Of a DNA stretch of 64,000 nt, positions 35,377 to 43,600 are shown piece by piece; position 1 is the first letter of the stretch, and each line of letters opens with the position of its first letter. The position numbers were made by a program, and so were the translations under genes. The stretch is from Paenibacillus sp. LHD-38 (GTDB taxonomy: Bacteria; Bacillota; Bacilli; Paenibacillales; Paenibacillaceae), in contig NZ_JAVIFU010000012.1 in the NCBI RefSeq assembly GCF_031157315.1, forward strand, positions 62,001-126,000, given 5' to 3'. The notes beneath the pieces were generated by a model. It searched no databases, was not told the DNA's origin, and saw only the letters and a list, made by a program, of their open reading frames with translations.

Positions 35377-35919
35377 ATGCTGAAATACAATATTTGTTTT
35401 ATTAAGCGCGGTGAAGAAATATTGCTTCTCAATCGGGAGAAAGCAAGCTGGATGGGCTGCTGGAACGGTATAGGCGGCAAGCTTGATTCACTAGAGACAC
35501 CGCGGGCGGCCATGATCCGTGAACTGGAAGAAGAAACAGGGATACAAGCGTATTCGCTGCACTTTAAAGGATTGGTTACATGGAAAGGCGATGATTTTGA
35601 TTATGGCGGGATGTATGCCTACATCGCCGAGGTACCGCCTGACTTTGAATATCCTACACCGAGAAAAACAGATGAAGGTATATTGGATTGGAAAAAAATA
35701 GATTGGATCATGAATGCTGACAATGCCGGCATCGTATCTAATATCCCGGTTACCTTGCCGTATATGCTGAATCAAGCCAGTTGCTTCGACCATCATTGCT
35801 TGTATAAGCTGGATAAACTACTGGAAATTGTTCATAGCGAGGTTTCCCCAAGCCTTGAAACCAATGAGACGGATAGAGTGATCTACTTAGAAAAGTATGC
35901 CTCCAAAATAGAAGCTTGA
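35377..35919 (+). CDS. NUDIX hydrolase (MutT-like)
   Basis: A 180-residue NUDIX protein. The Nudix box runs from GGKLDSLETPRAAMI to RELEEETGI with the full G-x5-E-x7-REUxEExGU pattern. The leading IGGK and a following YGGMYAYIAE strand resemble MTH1/YtkD-type 8-oxo-dGTP diphosphatases. A C-terminal extension of about 40 residues is not part of the fold. Substrate is uncertain. GGGGAG precedes the ATG. Confidence 0.87.
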   Translation: MLKYNICFIKRGEEILLLNREKASWMGCWNGIGGKLDSLETPRAAMIRELEEETGIQAYSLHFKGLVTWKGDDFDYGGMYAYIAEVPPDFEYPTPRKTDEGILDWKKIDWIMNADNAGIVSNIPVTLPYMLNQASCFDHHCLYKLDKLLEIVHSEVSPSLETNETDRVIYLEKYASKIEA

Positions 35920-36034
35920 ATTTTGACGAATCGGGAGACGTTGATTCAAAGGGTTGATTTACATAGACCGATAGGTTATTTTTCTAAAGAGGATATACAA
36001 ACATGTACACAAATAGAAATTAAAGAATAGAGGA

Positions 36035-36796
36035 ATGACGTTGAAGTTTAGACCTTGTATCGATTTGCATGATGGGAAAGTGAAACAAATTGTCGGTGAG
36101 ACGCTCAATACTGAAATCATAGAAAATTTTGTATCGAAACAGGATTCTGCTTACTATGCAGAGCTCTTTAAAAAGGATGCATTAACAGGCGGACATGTTA
36201 TTATGCTAGGCGGTGGAAATGAAGCAGCGGCGGCTTCAGCACTCTCGCATTATCCAGGCGGCTTGCAAATTGGCGGGGGCATAACGGCGGACAATGCTGC
36301 CTTTTATTTGGAGAAAGGCGCATCGCATATCATCGTGACTTCATATATTTTCAAGGATGGCCTATTAAATGAAGACCATCTTGCCAAAATCGTTGCGGAG
36401 GTTGGGAAGGATCGATTAGTTATTGATCTTAGCTGCAAGGAGAAAGACGGCAAATGGTTTGTTGTCACGAATCAATGGAAGCAATTTAGCGACTTTGAAG
36501 TGAATAAAGAAAATATTGAATTTCTCGAACAATATTGCAGCGAATTTCTTGTTCATGCTGTAGATGTAGAGGGCAAACAGCGCGGTATTCAGCAAAGTCT
36601 AGTAAGTGCGCTCGCGGATTGGGTGAATATACCGACTACTTATGCCGGCGGAGCCAGATCGATTGCGGATATGGATCAATTTGATGAGCTGTCGAACGGT
36701 AAGCTGGACATTACGATTGGCAGCGCGCTCGATATTTTTGGCGGTCATTTATCGTATGAAGAAGTGGTTGCTTACAGCAAGCAGAAACAGATGTAA
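36035..36796 (+). CDS. hisA: HisA, eukaryotic-type ProFAR isomerase
   Basis: A 253-residue TIM-barrel isomerase of histidine synthesis. The start FRPCIDLHDGKVKQIVG, the insertion-rich LSCKEKDGKWFVVTNQWKQFSD and YAGGARSIADMD follow the fungal/plant HIS6 subfamily rather than the usual bacterial HisA. It is encoded outside any his operon. AGAGGA abuts the ATG at 36035 but lies 6 nt before a TTG at 36041, so the product may start MKFRPC. Terminator downstream; monocistronic. Confidence 0.85.
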   Translation: MTLKFRPCIDLHDGKVKQIVGETLNTEIIENFVSKQDSAYYAELFKKDALTGGHVIMLGGGNEAAAASALSHYPGGLQIGGGITADNAAFYLEKGASHIIVTSYIFKDGLLNEDHLAKIVAEVGKDRLVIDLSCKEKDGKWFVVTNQWKQFSDFEVNKENIEFLEQYCSEFLVHAVDVEGKQRGIQQSLVSALADWVNIPTTYAGGARSIADMDQFDELSNGKLDITIGSALDIFGGHLSYEEVVAYSKQKQM

Positions 36797-36833
36797 CAAA
36801 ACTTTTTCTTGAAACTTCTACCAATCCACTCAG

Positions 36834-36865
36834 CTAGCTAACATTTTCGTTGGCTAGTTTTTTTA
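36834..36865 (+). terminator. Terminator after hisA
   Basis: Arms CTAGCTAAC and GTTGGCTAG (one G-T pair) around ATTTTC, followed by eight T. Confidence 0.85.
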
Positions 36866-36948
36866 TGACCGAGGAGGATGCGAAAGAGCTTACCTTTCCT
36901 TGACCGTGCTGACGCTGCTTATTATACTTTGGGAAAAGAGGTGTTTGA

Positions 36949-37884
36949 ATGAACGATCAAGCACAATTTGAACGACTAATCAATCAAATCAAAATGCTAA
37001 AAGGCAGCAGCTCCATAAACAAAATTAACAAAGGTTATTCCAACGATCAAAAGTTCATTGTCGAGAAAAATAACCGGCTTTATTTATTGAAATGTTTTGA
37101 TTTGGACGAGTTAGCAAATAAAAGAGCTGAATATGAAGCGATTCAACATTTGGAGTTTTATAAAGTCAATTGCTCAAGAGGCATTGAGATAGATGCGTTG
37201 CCCAATGAGCATTTGGGTTATATGCTGCTAACTTATACAAATGGTGAAGAAGCTGCCGATGCGCTGCATTCCTATGAAGCGTCCGTTCAATACGAGATTG
37301 GCGTGGATGCGGGGAAAGAGCTGGCTAAGATGCATCAATGGCATGCACCGGACAGCATCGCACCCTGGTATGATCGAAAGCTTGCGAAGCATGAGAAGTA
37401 TATGGAGCAGTATTTAAAGGGTGAGGCTCGACTGAAGGGCGATGAACAGTTCCTCTCTTTTATTGATCACCATCTTCATCTGATGCGAGGCAGACCTAAT
37501 CTCTTCCAACATGATGACTTTCACGTGGGCAATTTGATTGTTGAACAAGGAAAGCTAGCGGGCGTAATTGACTTTAACCGTTTTGATTGGGGAGATCCCA
37601 TACATGATTTTCTAAAAGCAGGGATGTTTAGCAGCGAGGTTAGCGTGCCCTTCACGATAGGGCAAATAAAAGGGTATCACGGAAACGAAGAACCTGATGA
37701 GCATTTCTGGACCTTATATTCGCTATATCTGGCTATGACGATCGTATCTTCAATCGTGTGGATATTGAAAGTGAGACCAACGGAACTCGCGATTATGCAG
37801 CAAAAGCTGTACAGAGTACTCGAGGATCATGATAGTTTTAATAATGTAATACCAAGCTGGTATTTGGAGGGACGAACGCAATGA
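36949..37884 (+). CDS. APH-family phosphotransferase
   Basis: A 311-residue protein-kinase-like fold of the aminoglycoside/choline phosphotransferase family. ATP-binding lysine in YLLKCF, catalytic loop QHDDFHVGNLIV (HxDxxxxN) and metal-binding GVIDFNRFDWGDP are intact. Many chromosomal members phosphorylate small molecules other than drugs. The stop overlaps the next gene's start by 4 bp, so the two products are probably made together. Confidence 0.85.
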   Translation: MNDQAQFERLINQIKMLKGSSSINKINKGYSNDQKFIVEKNNRLYLLKCFDLDELANKRAEYEAIQHLEFYKVNCSRGIEIDALPNEHLGYMLLTYTNGEEAADALHSYEASVQYEIGVDAGKELAKMHQWHAPDSIAPWYDRKLAKHEKYMEQYLKGEARLKGDEQFLSFIDHHLHLMRGRPNLFQHDDFHVGNLIVEQGKLAGVIDFNRFDWGDPIHDFLKAGMFSSEVSVPFTIGQIKGYHGNEEPDEHFWTLYSLYLAMTIVSSIVWILKVRPTELAIMQQKLYRVLEDHDSFNNVIPSWYLEGRTQ

Positions 37885-38312
37885 GACCGGATCATTACAA
37901 GCTCATGTATGAATTTGTAAAATGGGCAGGGGAGCAATCGCATATTGAAGGTATTGCGTTGGTAGGCCCTTGCGCAGACGATGAGAACGAGGAAGACTCG
38001 AATTTGAGCTTTCTAATTATTACTCATAAAAAGAAGAAGACGTTAGAGGCGATTCTCCAGCTTCCTCTGGAACCGATTGAACAAGCCTCGCAGGAGGAAT
38101 ACGGATTGCTCACATCCATTAAAGTTGTCTATGCAAGCGGAATTGAAGCCGATTACGGCGTTGCAGGAGAAGAGTGGCTTCACCTCCCATTGGAGGATGA
38201 GCTAGGAGCGGCATTAATGAGCGGGTTTAAGGTCATTTGGGCGGGCGAGGAGCTTTTTGCAGGGCTTCAAAGAGCAATTGCTGATTTTGCTATGTATAAG
38301 GAAATGACGTAA
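37881..38312 (+). CDS. Degenerate nucleotidyltransferase-like protein
   Basis: 143 residues. The layout (helix, IEGIALVGPCADDENEEDSNLSFLII, later GIEADYGVAGEEW) resembles minimal DNA polymerase-beta-type nucleotidyltransferases of the aminoglycoside class. The usual GSxx...DxD metal site reads VGPC...SNLS, so two catalytic acids seem to be missing while the third (EADYG) remains. It may be a non-catalytic partner of the kinase with which it overlaps by 4 bp. Assignment is by eye. Confidence 0.5.
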   Translation: MRPDHYKLMYEFVKWAGEQSHIEGIALVGPCADDENEEDSNLSFLIITHKKKKTLEAILQLPLEPIEQASQEEYGLLTSIKVVYASGIEADYGVAGEEWLHLPLEDELGAALMSGFKVIWAGEELFAGLQRAIADFAMYKEMT

Positions 38313-38332
38313 ACAGGGATACCGTTACAAAT

Positions 38333-38367
38333 AAACAAGCTTTCTTCGTAAGATGGCTTGTTTTTTT
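38333..38367 (+). terminator. Terminator
   Basis: Arms AAACAAGC and GCTTGTTT with an inner TCTT/AAGA pairing, followed by seven T. Confidence 0.75.
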
Positions 38368-38401
38368 GCGTGTTACACTGTTGACAAAAGGAGAGTAGAT
38401 C

Positions 38402-38842
38402 ATGATTCACGTTCGACCCTATCAACCTGAGGATTTAATAGTCATGACTGAGCTTATGAAGGATCTCGGTTATCCAACCACGGAAGAGCAAATGAGAAAC
38501 CGGATGAGCGTCATTGAAACTCTATCCGGGACCTTTACGTTCCTTGCAGATCTTAACGGAAAAGCGGTAGGGATGATGGGGATTCGTCATGTCTATTCCT
38601 ATGAGGAGGACGGATTCGTCATTCAGATCTCCCTGCTAGTCACGAAGAAGGAATATGAGGGCCAAGGAATCGGGAAGGCTCTGGTAAGCTTCGCGGAGTC
38701 GTGGGCAGTTGCCCAGGATGCGGAAATCCTATATCTAACGAGTGGAATTAAGCCTGAGAGAGAGCGTGCGCACGCGTTTTATAAAGCGATCGGTTTCGAA
38801 GCGACTGGCTATCGTTTTGTTAAAAGATTGACTATCCAGTAA
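38402..38842 (+). CDS. GNAT acetyltransferase
   Basis: A 146-residue GCN5-related acetyltransferase. The acetyl-CoA loop is the classical Q/RxxGxG/A form in EYEGQGIGKALVSFAE, after a beta-4 strand QISLLVTK. HAFYKAIGFEATGYRFVK is the usual C-terminal motif. Substrate is unknown. Preceded by AAAGGAGAG. Confidence 0.87.
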   Translation: MIHVRPYQPEDLIVMTELMKDLGYPTTEEQMRNRMSVIETLSGTFTFLADLNGKAVGMMGIRHVYSYEEDGFVIQISLLVTKKEYEGQGIGKALVSFAESWAVAQDAEILYLTSGIKPERERAHAFYKAIGFEATGYRFVKRLTIQ

Positions 38843-38888
38843 ACTATTTAAGTTGTATAATCATGGAAATGATTGGAGTGATTCGGCA

Positions 38889-39551
38889 ATGTCAGAGGTT
38901 AAAGCGGTTATTTTTGATTTGGATAATACCCTTTTAGATCGTTCAAGCACGTTTAAAGCATTCGCTATTTCCTTTCTTAATCATTATTTTTATCAGTTGG
39001 AACCCCGTCAGCAGCTGCTTGAGCGGATCATTGCATTAGATCAAGACGGTTACAAGGACAAGCGGGTGCTGTTCCAAGAGCTGATTGAGGAACTGCCATG
39101 GCCAAGCAAGCCAGATCATACAGAACTTATCCGTTATTACAACGATCATTATGTAAAAAATGCCATACTCATGGAACATGCACAAGATGTCATACGCCAT
39201 ATTAAAAGCAAATACCAGACCGCGCTTATTACGAACGGAAGAAATGCGATTCAATACGGGAAAATCGATCATTTAGGAATAAGAGATGCTTTTGATTTCA
39301 TTATTGTTTCAGAGGAAGCGGGATGTAAAAAACCGGATAGGCGAATTTTTGAAGCTGCGTTGAATGCTCTAGCGCTGCAGCCCGCTCAATGTATTTACGT
39401 AGGCGACCATCCTGTCAATGATATCGAGGGTGCTTGTCAGGCAGGTCTGTCTGCAATATGGATACAGGTAAACCAGCCATGGCGCGAAGAACTGAAGGCA
39501 CAGCCGCTGCACACGATTACGAGTTTAAATGAACTGTTAATCTTACTATGA
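38889..39551 (+). CDS. HAD-superfamily hydrolase
   Basis: A 220-residue HAD phosphatase with a helical cap (YjjG/YsbA-like subfamily IA). Motif I FDLDNTLLD (nucleophile Asp), motif II ALITNGR, motif III Lys in GCKKPDRRIF and motif IV VGDHPVNDIEGA are complete. ATG 38889 puts motif I at residues 9-17; GGAG lies about 10 nt upstream. The likely role is nucleotide or sugar-phosphate dephosphorylation. A second gene starts 12 bp after the stop. Confidence 0.9.
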   Translation: MSEVKAVIFDLDNTLLDRSSTFKAFAISFLNHYFYQLEPRQQLLERIIALDQDGYKDKRVLFQELIEELPWPSKPDHTELIRYYNDHYVKNAILMEHAQDVIRHIKSKYQTALITNGRNAIQYGKIDHLGIRDAFDFIIVSEEAGCKKPDRRIFEAALNALALQPAQCIYVGDHPVNDIEGACQAGLSAIWIQVNQPWREELKAQPLHTITSLNELLILL

Positions 39552-39563
39552 GTGGAGGAAGGC

Positions 39564-40613
39564 ATGCGGATATCATTGACCATACAAGACTTGAAAAGCG
39601 AGCAGCTATCTTGGTTATGCGTAAAGCCTTTTTTGGAGGAGGTAAGAGGGAAGTCACCAACGGTCAAAGCGGAAGCCTACAACCAACTGAATGAACCTCA
39701 AAAGGCGCTATACCTTTTTTATGCATTTCATAACCATACGCATTCAATTGCTGAGTTTTATTGGTTTTCTTCCTATTTTATTGGTGAGCTTAAGGTCTGG
39801 CCTGCACTCGTTAAGGGGTTAATGGTCTTTGAATTGGAGGAATTTGTACAGATATGCAAAGAGCTTGAGGAATTGTCTGCGGTTTATCCAAAGCAATCCG
39901 ATGGTTCTTGGCAGCAGGCGATGGTATCAGATCTGGATCGAGACGCATCACTGCTTGCCAAAGTAACGGCTTTATATGAACGATATGTTCCGTTAGCCGA
40001 GCAAAGTATTTTGCAAATGAACCAGTATGTTCAAAACAACCATGAGCAATTTTGTGAAATTTCAATTGAAGAAAGAAGGATTAAAATGGATGAAAAATAT
40101 CCGATAGGCAAATTTGATTGGACCGGCGAAGTTTCAGCGCTTCAGCGGGAGACTTGGATCGAAGAGATTGAACGGCTGCCGCAGCGATTGCGGGCAAGCA
40201 TTGAGGGTTTGAACGAGTTAGAGCTGGAAACACCTTATCGTGACGGCGGCTGGAAAATAAGACAGGTTGTCCATCATATAGCGGATAGCCATATGAACAG
40301 CTACATCCGTTTTAAGCTCGCATTAACGGAGGAAACGCCTACGATTAGACCTTATTATGAGGATCGGTGGGCAGAACTGCATGACTCTATTCAAGCGGAT
40401 ATTGAGCTTTCCCTAACGCTTATCGAGCAATTGCACAAAAGATGGGTTATTTTACTGAAATCATTGTCTGATTCCGATTATAAAAAATCCTTCTATCACC
40501 CGGAGTCCAAAGAAACCTATCGCTTGGATTATAATTTAGGCAATTACGCATGGCATGGCAATCATCATATAGCCCATATTATGGCGGGGAGAAGCCGCAT
40601 CGGGAAAGGATGA
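39564..40613 (+). CDS. Unknown N-terminal domain fused to YfiT/DinB-fold hydrolase
   Basis: A 349-residue product with two parts. Residues 1-172 form a helical/aromatic domain I cannot assign (NEPQKALYLFYAFHNHTHSI, LKVWPALVKGLMVFELEEFV). Residues 174-349 match YfiT, a DinB-superfamily metal-dependent hydrolase: KYPIGKFDWTGEV start, TPYRDGGWKIRQVVHHIADS and NYAWHGNHHIAHI (metal His ligands). An internal ATG at 40086 has AGAAGG 7 nt upstream and gives a normal-size YfiT, so two products or a recent loss of a stop codon are possible. Confidence 0.7.
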   Translation: MRISLTIQDLKSEQLSWLCVKPFLEEVRGKSPTVKAEAYNQLNEPQKALYLFYAFHNHTHSIAEFYWFSSYFIGELKVWPALVKGLMVFELEEFVQICKELEELSAVYPKQSDGSWQQAMVSDLDRDASLLAKVTALYERYVPLAEQSILQMNQYVQNNHEQFCEISIEERRIKMDEKYPIGKFDWTGEVSALQRETWIEEIERLPQRLRASIEGLNELELETPYRDGGWKIRQVVHHIADSHMNSYIRFKLALTEETPTIRPYYEDRWAELHDSIQADIELSLTLIEQLHKRWVILLKSLSDSDYKKSFYHPESKETYRLDYNLGNYAWHGNHHIAHIMAGRSRIGKG

Positions 40614-40623
40614 ACATATCAAA

Positions 40624-41019
40624 ATGATAAACTATCATACGGATAAAAAGATTGACGCAGCGGATCTCTCACAGCTTTTTGCCAGTTCGGGCATCAAGAG
40701 ACCGTATCAAGATTTGGAACGCCTGCAAAAGATGATAGATAACGCAGATATGTCCATCAGCGCATGGGACGGCGAGCGGCTGATAGGGATAGCGCGTGCC
40801 ATTACGGATTTTGTATATTGCTGTTATCTCTCTGACCTTGCCGTTAACCACGACTATCAAAGGCTTGGCATAGGGAAGAAGCTTGTAGAGCTGCTGAGGG
40901 AGACGCTGGGACCCGAGGTTTCACTCGTCCTGCTTTCTGCTCCAACGGCTGTCGATTATTATCCGCGCATTGGGTTTACGAATTCAGATAAGTGTTATCT
41001 GATTCCCAGAGAACGGTAA
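40624..41019 (+). CDS. GNAT acetyltransferase (small)
   Basis: A 131-residue acetyltransferase: DGERLIGIARAITD, YLSDLAVNHDYQRLGIGKKLVELL with the Q/RxxGxG/A acetyl-CoA loop, and the C-terminal YYPRIGF motif. It resembles the YkkB/GNAT_7-like group with many paralogues in Bacillales. The gene begins 10 bp after the YfiT fusion and so probably shares its mRNA. Confidence 0.87.
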   Translation: MINYHTDKKIDAADLSQLFASSGIKRPYQDLERLQKMIDNADMSISAWDGERLIGIARAITDFVYCCYLSDLAVNHDYQRLGIGKKLVELLRETLGPEVSLVLLSAPTAVDYYPRIGFTNSDKCYLIPRER

Positions 41020-41053
41020 GCTCCCGGTTAATAATAAGGAAAAGGTGATCATA

Positions 41054-41779
41054 TTGATTAAATCAGTCATGGTAAATAATCAAGATGTTCAAATTCATTA
41101 TTTGGATACCAAGCCGGAATCTGATCTGCAGCTAACGCCTATGGTTATTTGCCCCGGGCTGTCGGAAACGGCGGAAGAGTACGAGGATCTGTTAACGTTT
41201 CTTCTGCCGCGAAGAGCCATCGTCCTTTCCTTTCGGGGAAGAGGAAATAGCGATACTCCTCAAATGCATTATGATTTAGAAGATCATCTTTCGGATCTAG
41301 CTGCGGTGATTCAAGATGCATCGATAGACTGCTTCCACTTGATGGGTTACTCTCGCGGCGTATCCTATGCATTAGGCTATGCCCAGCTGCATGTGAATCG
41401 GTTGACGTCACTCATCGTAGAGGATTATCCTCCGGAGCATAAGCAGATGTCTCCTGAATGGGCTGAGGATTATATTTCAAATTATCTTGTACCCTCCGGA
41501 CGTGTAAATAACATAAGTCCAGAAGCGGTACGCGGCATTCAACGAGAATCTACGCAGCTAGAGCTGGAGGCTAAGCTTAGCTTGCCCACTTTGGTCTTAT
41601 ACGGCTTGCAAGAGGGATCACTTCTTAAGGAAACGGATTTATCGAAATATAAGCAGCTGTTCAGCGATATTACGGTTCGACCTTTTGTGCAGTCAGGACA
41701 TAATATTCGCGGCACCGAGAAGTCCAGGCTGTATGAATCCATTAAGCATTTTTTGAATGAGGCGGATAGCATAAGGTAG
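41054..41779 (+). CDS. Alpha/beta hydrolase
   Basis: A 241-residue alpha/beta-hydrolase fold protein. The nucleophile elbow is GYSRG (about 100-104), the oxyanion region VICPGLSETAEEY, the acid lies in LVLYGLQEG and the histidine in VQSGHNIRG. No signal peptide. An AAAGGTGATC, a perfect anti-SD match, lies just before a TTG at 41054; a GTG at 41045 within that site is the alternative. Substrate is unknown. Confidence 0.8.
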   Translation: MIKSVMVNNQDVQIHYLDTKPESDLQLTPMVICPGLSETAEEYEDLLTFLLPRRAIVLSFRGRGNSDTPQMHYDLEDHLSDLAAVIQDASIDCFHLMGYSRGVSYALGYAQLHVNRLTSLIVEDYPPEHKQMSPEWAEDYISNYLVPSGRVNNISPEAVRGIQRESTQLELEAKLSLPTLVLYGLQEGSLLKETDLSKYKQLFSDITVRPFVQSGHNIRGTEKSRLYESIKHFLNEADSIR

Positions 41780-41785
41780 AAATAG

Positions 41786-41828
41786 GAATCCGCGTTTCTT
41801 GTGAGTCGAAGCGCAGGTTTCTTTTTTT
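41786..41828 (+). terminator. Terminator before repeat copy C
   Basis: Imperfect arms around GCGTTTC and GAAGCGC, then a T run that is also the beginning of repeat copy C. Confidence 0.65.
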
Positions 41829-41929
41829 AATATATTAGAATTTATAAGTTTTCACTTATAAATGTGCTTATATATCTCCGCGAAACGATAGATTTTGTCA
41901 CTGAGGACGGCGACAGCCGTTTACGCTTG
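41822..41929 (+). repeat. Interspersed two-hairpin element, copy C
   Basis: About 108 bp, nearly identical to copies A and D. The inner AT-rich hairpin is TTTATAAG/CTTATAAA, the second half GCGAAACG ... CGTTTACGC. It ends 22 bp before the -35 box of the iron-transport lipoprotein gene. Confidence 0.8.
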
Positions 41930-41950
41930 TAGTAAGAGCATTTAACCTAG

Positions 41951-41980
41951 TTGACAATGAAAATGATAATTGTTATCATT
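41951..41980 (+). promoter_or_regulatory. Promoter with overlapping Fur box
   Basis: TTGACA (41951-41956), 17-bp spacer, TATCAT (41974-41979). A near-perfect Fur box AATGATAATTGTTATCATT (41962-41980) covers the spacer and -10 region, so iron-bound Fur should block transcription. Confidence 0.85.
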
Positions 41981-42043
41981 AGGTGTCTTTTGAGGTGGCG
42001 TTTCACTTCAAGCCAATATAATTGTCCTACAGGGGGAAGCACA

Positions 42044-43036
42044 GTGATTAAACGCAACAAGAAGTTTGTACTGGTATTAGTGAGTTTGATGGTCATGTCG
42101 CTTTGGCTAGCGGCTTGCGGAAGCAATAAAACAAATGAAGCTGGAAACAATGTGGCAACCAATGCGGCAACCAATGCGCCGGCAGCTACGGAAGCACCAA
42201 CAGAAAGAACGCTTACGGATGCGCTTGGCAACGAAGTAACGGTACCCGCTAACCCTCAACGTATCATTGCATCATACTTAGAAGATCATTTAGTAGCTTT
42301 GGGTATTAAACCTGTTGCGCAATGGTCCGTTCCGAACGGTACTCAAGATTACTTAAAAGATTCACTTGCCGATGTGCCTACTATCGCTTATGACCTTCCT
42401 TTTGAAGCAGTAACAAGCTTTGAACCGGATCTTATCCTTATGGCTTATGACAGCAATGTAGAAGGCGACAAGTTTGCACAATATTCTAAAATCGCTCCAA
42501 CATTTACAGTTGGCGATAAATTAACGGCTGACTGGCGCGCAGCTTTGCTGAAAATCGGCGAGGTTGTCGGCAAGAGCGAAGAAGCACAAAAAGTATTGGA
42601 TGCTTACGACGTGAAAGCGAAGGAAGCGAAAGAAAAAATCCAAGGCGCAGCAGCAGGCGAGTCAGCAGCAGCACTTTGGTTCGTGCAAGGAAGCTTTTAT
42701 ATCGTAAGTGAAAAGCTTTCGAGCGGCGACTTGCTTTATAACCAACTTGGATTGGCCGTTCCTGAGGTCGTAAAAGAGATCTCTGCTGCGGGAACTGGTA
42801 ACTGGAATGCGATTCCTCTTGAAAAGCTAGCGGAGCTGGATGCTGATCATTTGTTCCTTATCAACAGCGGAACAGAAGCTGATTCGAAAGCATTAAGTGA
42901 TCCAATTTGGCAGAACATTCCTGCCGTTAAAAACGGCAAGCTTTACGAATACCCTAGCACATCAAGCTGGCTGTACGCAGGTACGATAGCATACTCACAA
43001 GTTATTGATGATGTACTGGAAAGCATCGTAAAATAA
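42044..43036 (+). CDS. Iron-siderophore ABC binding lipoprotein
   Basis: A 330-residue class III periplasmic-binding-type protein. Signal with lipobox LAAC (Cys about 24), Asn/Ala/Thr linker, then TLTDALGNEVTVPANPQRIIAS, the usual FecB/FeuA/YfiY opening, and SFEPDLILM. The central helix and mirrored lobes fit ferric-siderophore binders. GTG 42044 lies 7 nt after AGGGGG. It is under a Fur box but has no permease or ATPase beside it, so it must use transport components encoded elsewhere. Confidence 0.88.
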   Translation: MIKRNKKFVLVLVSLMVMSLWLAACGSNKTNEAGNNVATNAATNAPAATEAPTERTLTDALGNEVTVPANPQRIIASYLEDHLVALGIKPVAQWSVPNGTQDYLKDSLADVPTIAYDLPFEAVTSFEPDLILMAYDSNVEGDKFAQYSKIAPTFTVGDKLTADWRAALLKIGEVVGKSEEAQKVLDAYDVKAKEAKEKIQGAAAGESAAALWFVQGSFYIVSEKLSSGDLLYNQLGLAVPEVVKEISAAGTGNWNAIPLEKLAELDADHLFLINSGTEADSKALSDPIWQNIPAVKNGKLYEYPSTSSWLYAGTIAYSQVIDDVLESIVK

Positions 43037-43052
43037 TAGATACGGCTTGGAT

Positions 43053-43102
43053 AAAAGGACTGTACTTACTAGCGATTTTCGCTGTAGGCTGCAGTCCTTT
43101 TT
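43053..43102 (+). terminator. Terminator after iron-binding lipoprotein
   Basis: Arms AAAAGGACTG and CAGTCCTTTT enclose an inner AGCG/CGCT hairpin, followed by T residues. Confidence 0.8.
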
Positions 43103-43181
43103 CCTGTTTTCTGTCTTCTCTATGGCGAGAAACCAATGTATAATCATGGAAGATTAACTACAGGCAAAGGATGTGTAATCG

Positions 43182-43541
43182 ATGATAACCGCAATGAAGC
43201 GTACCGTTCCGATCCTACGTATCTTTGACGAAGCGAAGGCACGTGAATTTTATTTGGATTTTTTGGAGTTTACATGCGACTGGGAGCACCGATTCGAACC
43301 GGATATGCCTCTCTATATGCAAATCTCGAATGGAGACTGCATCATTCATTTATCTGAGCATTATGGAGATTGCACGCCAGGCTCTGCCGTTCGGATAGAG
43401 GTTGAAGACGCAAAGGCGCTCCAGCAGCATTTGCTAAGCAAGAACTTCAAATTTGCTAGACCTGGTTTTGATGATGAATGGAATCAAGTTAAGCTGACCG
43501 ATCCGTTTGGAAATCGTTTGCATTTTTACACAGGCAAATAA
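43182..43541 (+). CDS. Glyoxalase/bleomycin-resistance-like protein
   Basis: A 119-residue VOC-fold protein with RTVPILRIFDEAKAREFYLDFLEF, IIHLSEHYGD and LTDPFGNRLHFY, the pattern of the Ble/glyoxalase_6 group, which often bind drugs or metals as dimers. The start at 43182 has CAAAGG 12 nt upstream; an ATG at 43194 is possible. Expressed alone. Function is not predictable beyond the fold. Confidence 0.8.
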   Translation: MITAMKRTVPILRIFDEAKAREFYLDFLEFTCDWEHRFEPDMPLYMQISNGDCIIHLSEHYGDCTPGSAVRIEVEDAKALQQHLLSKNFKFARPGFDDEWNQVKLTDPFGNRLHFYTGK

Positions 43542-43600
43542 AGACTTTATTTATACGCGCGTACATCCCGAGTGAAAAATAAATGAAGGAGGCCATTGCA

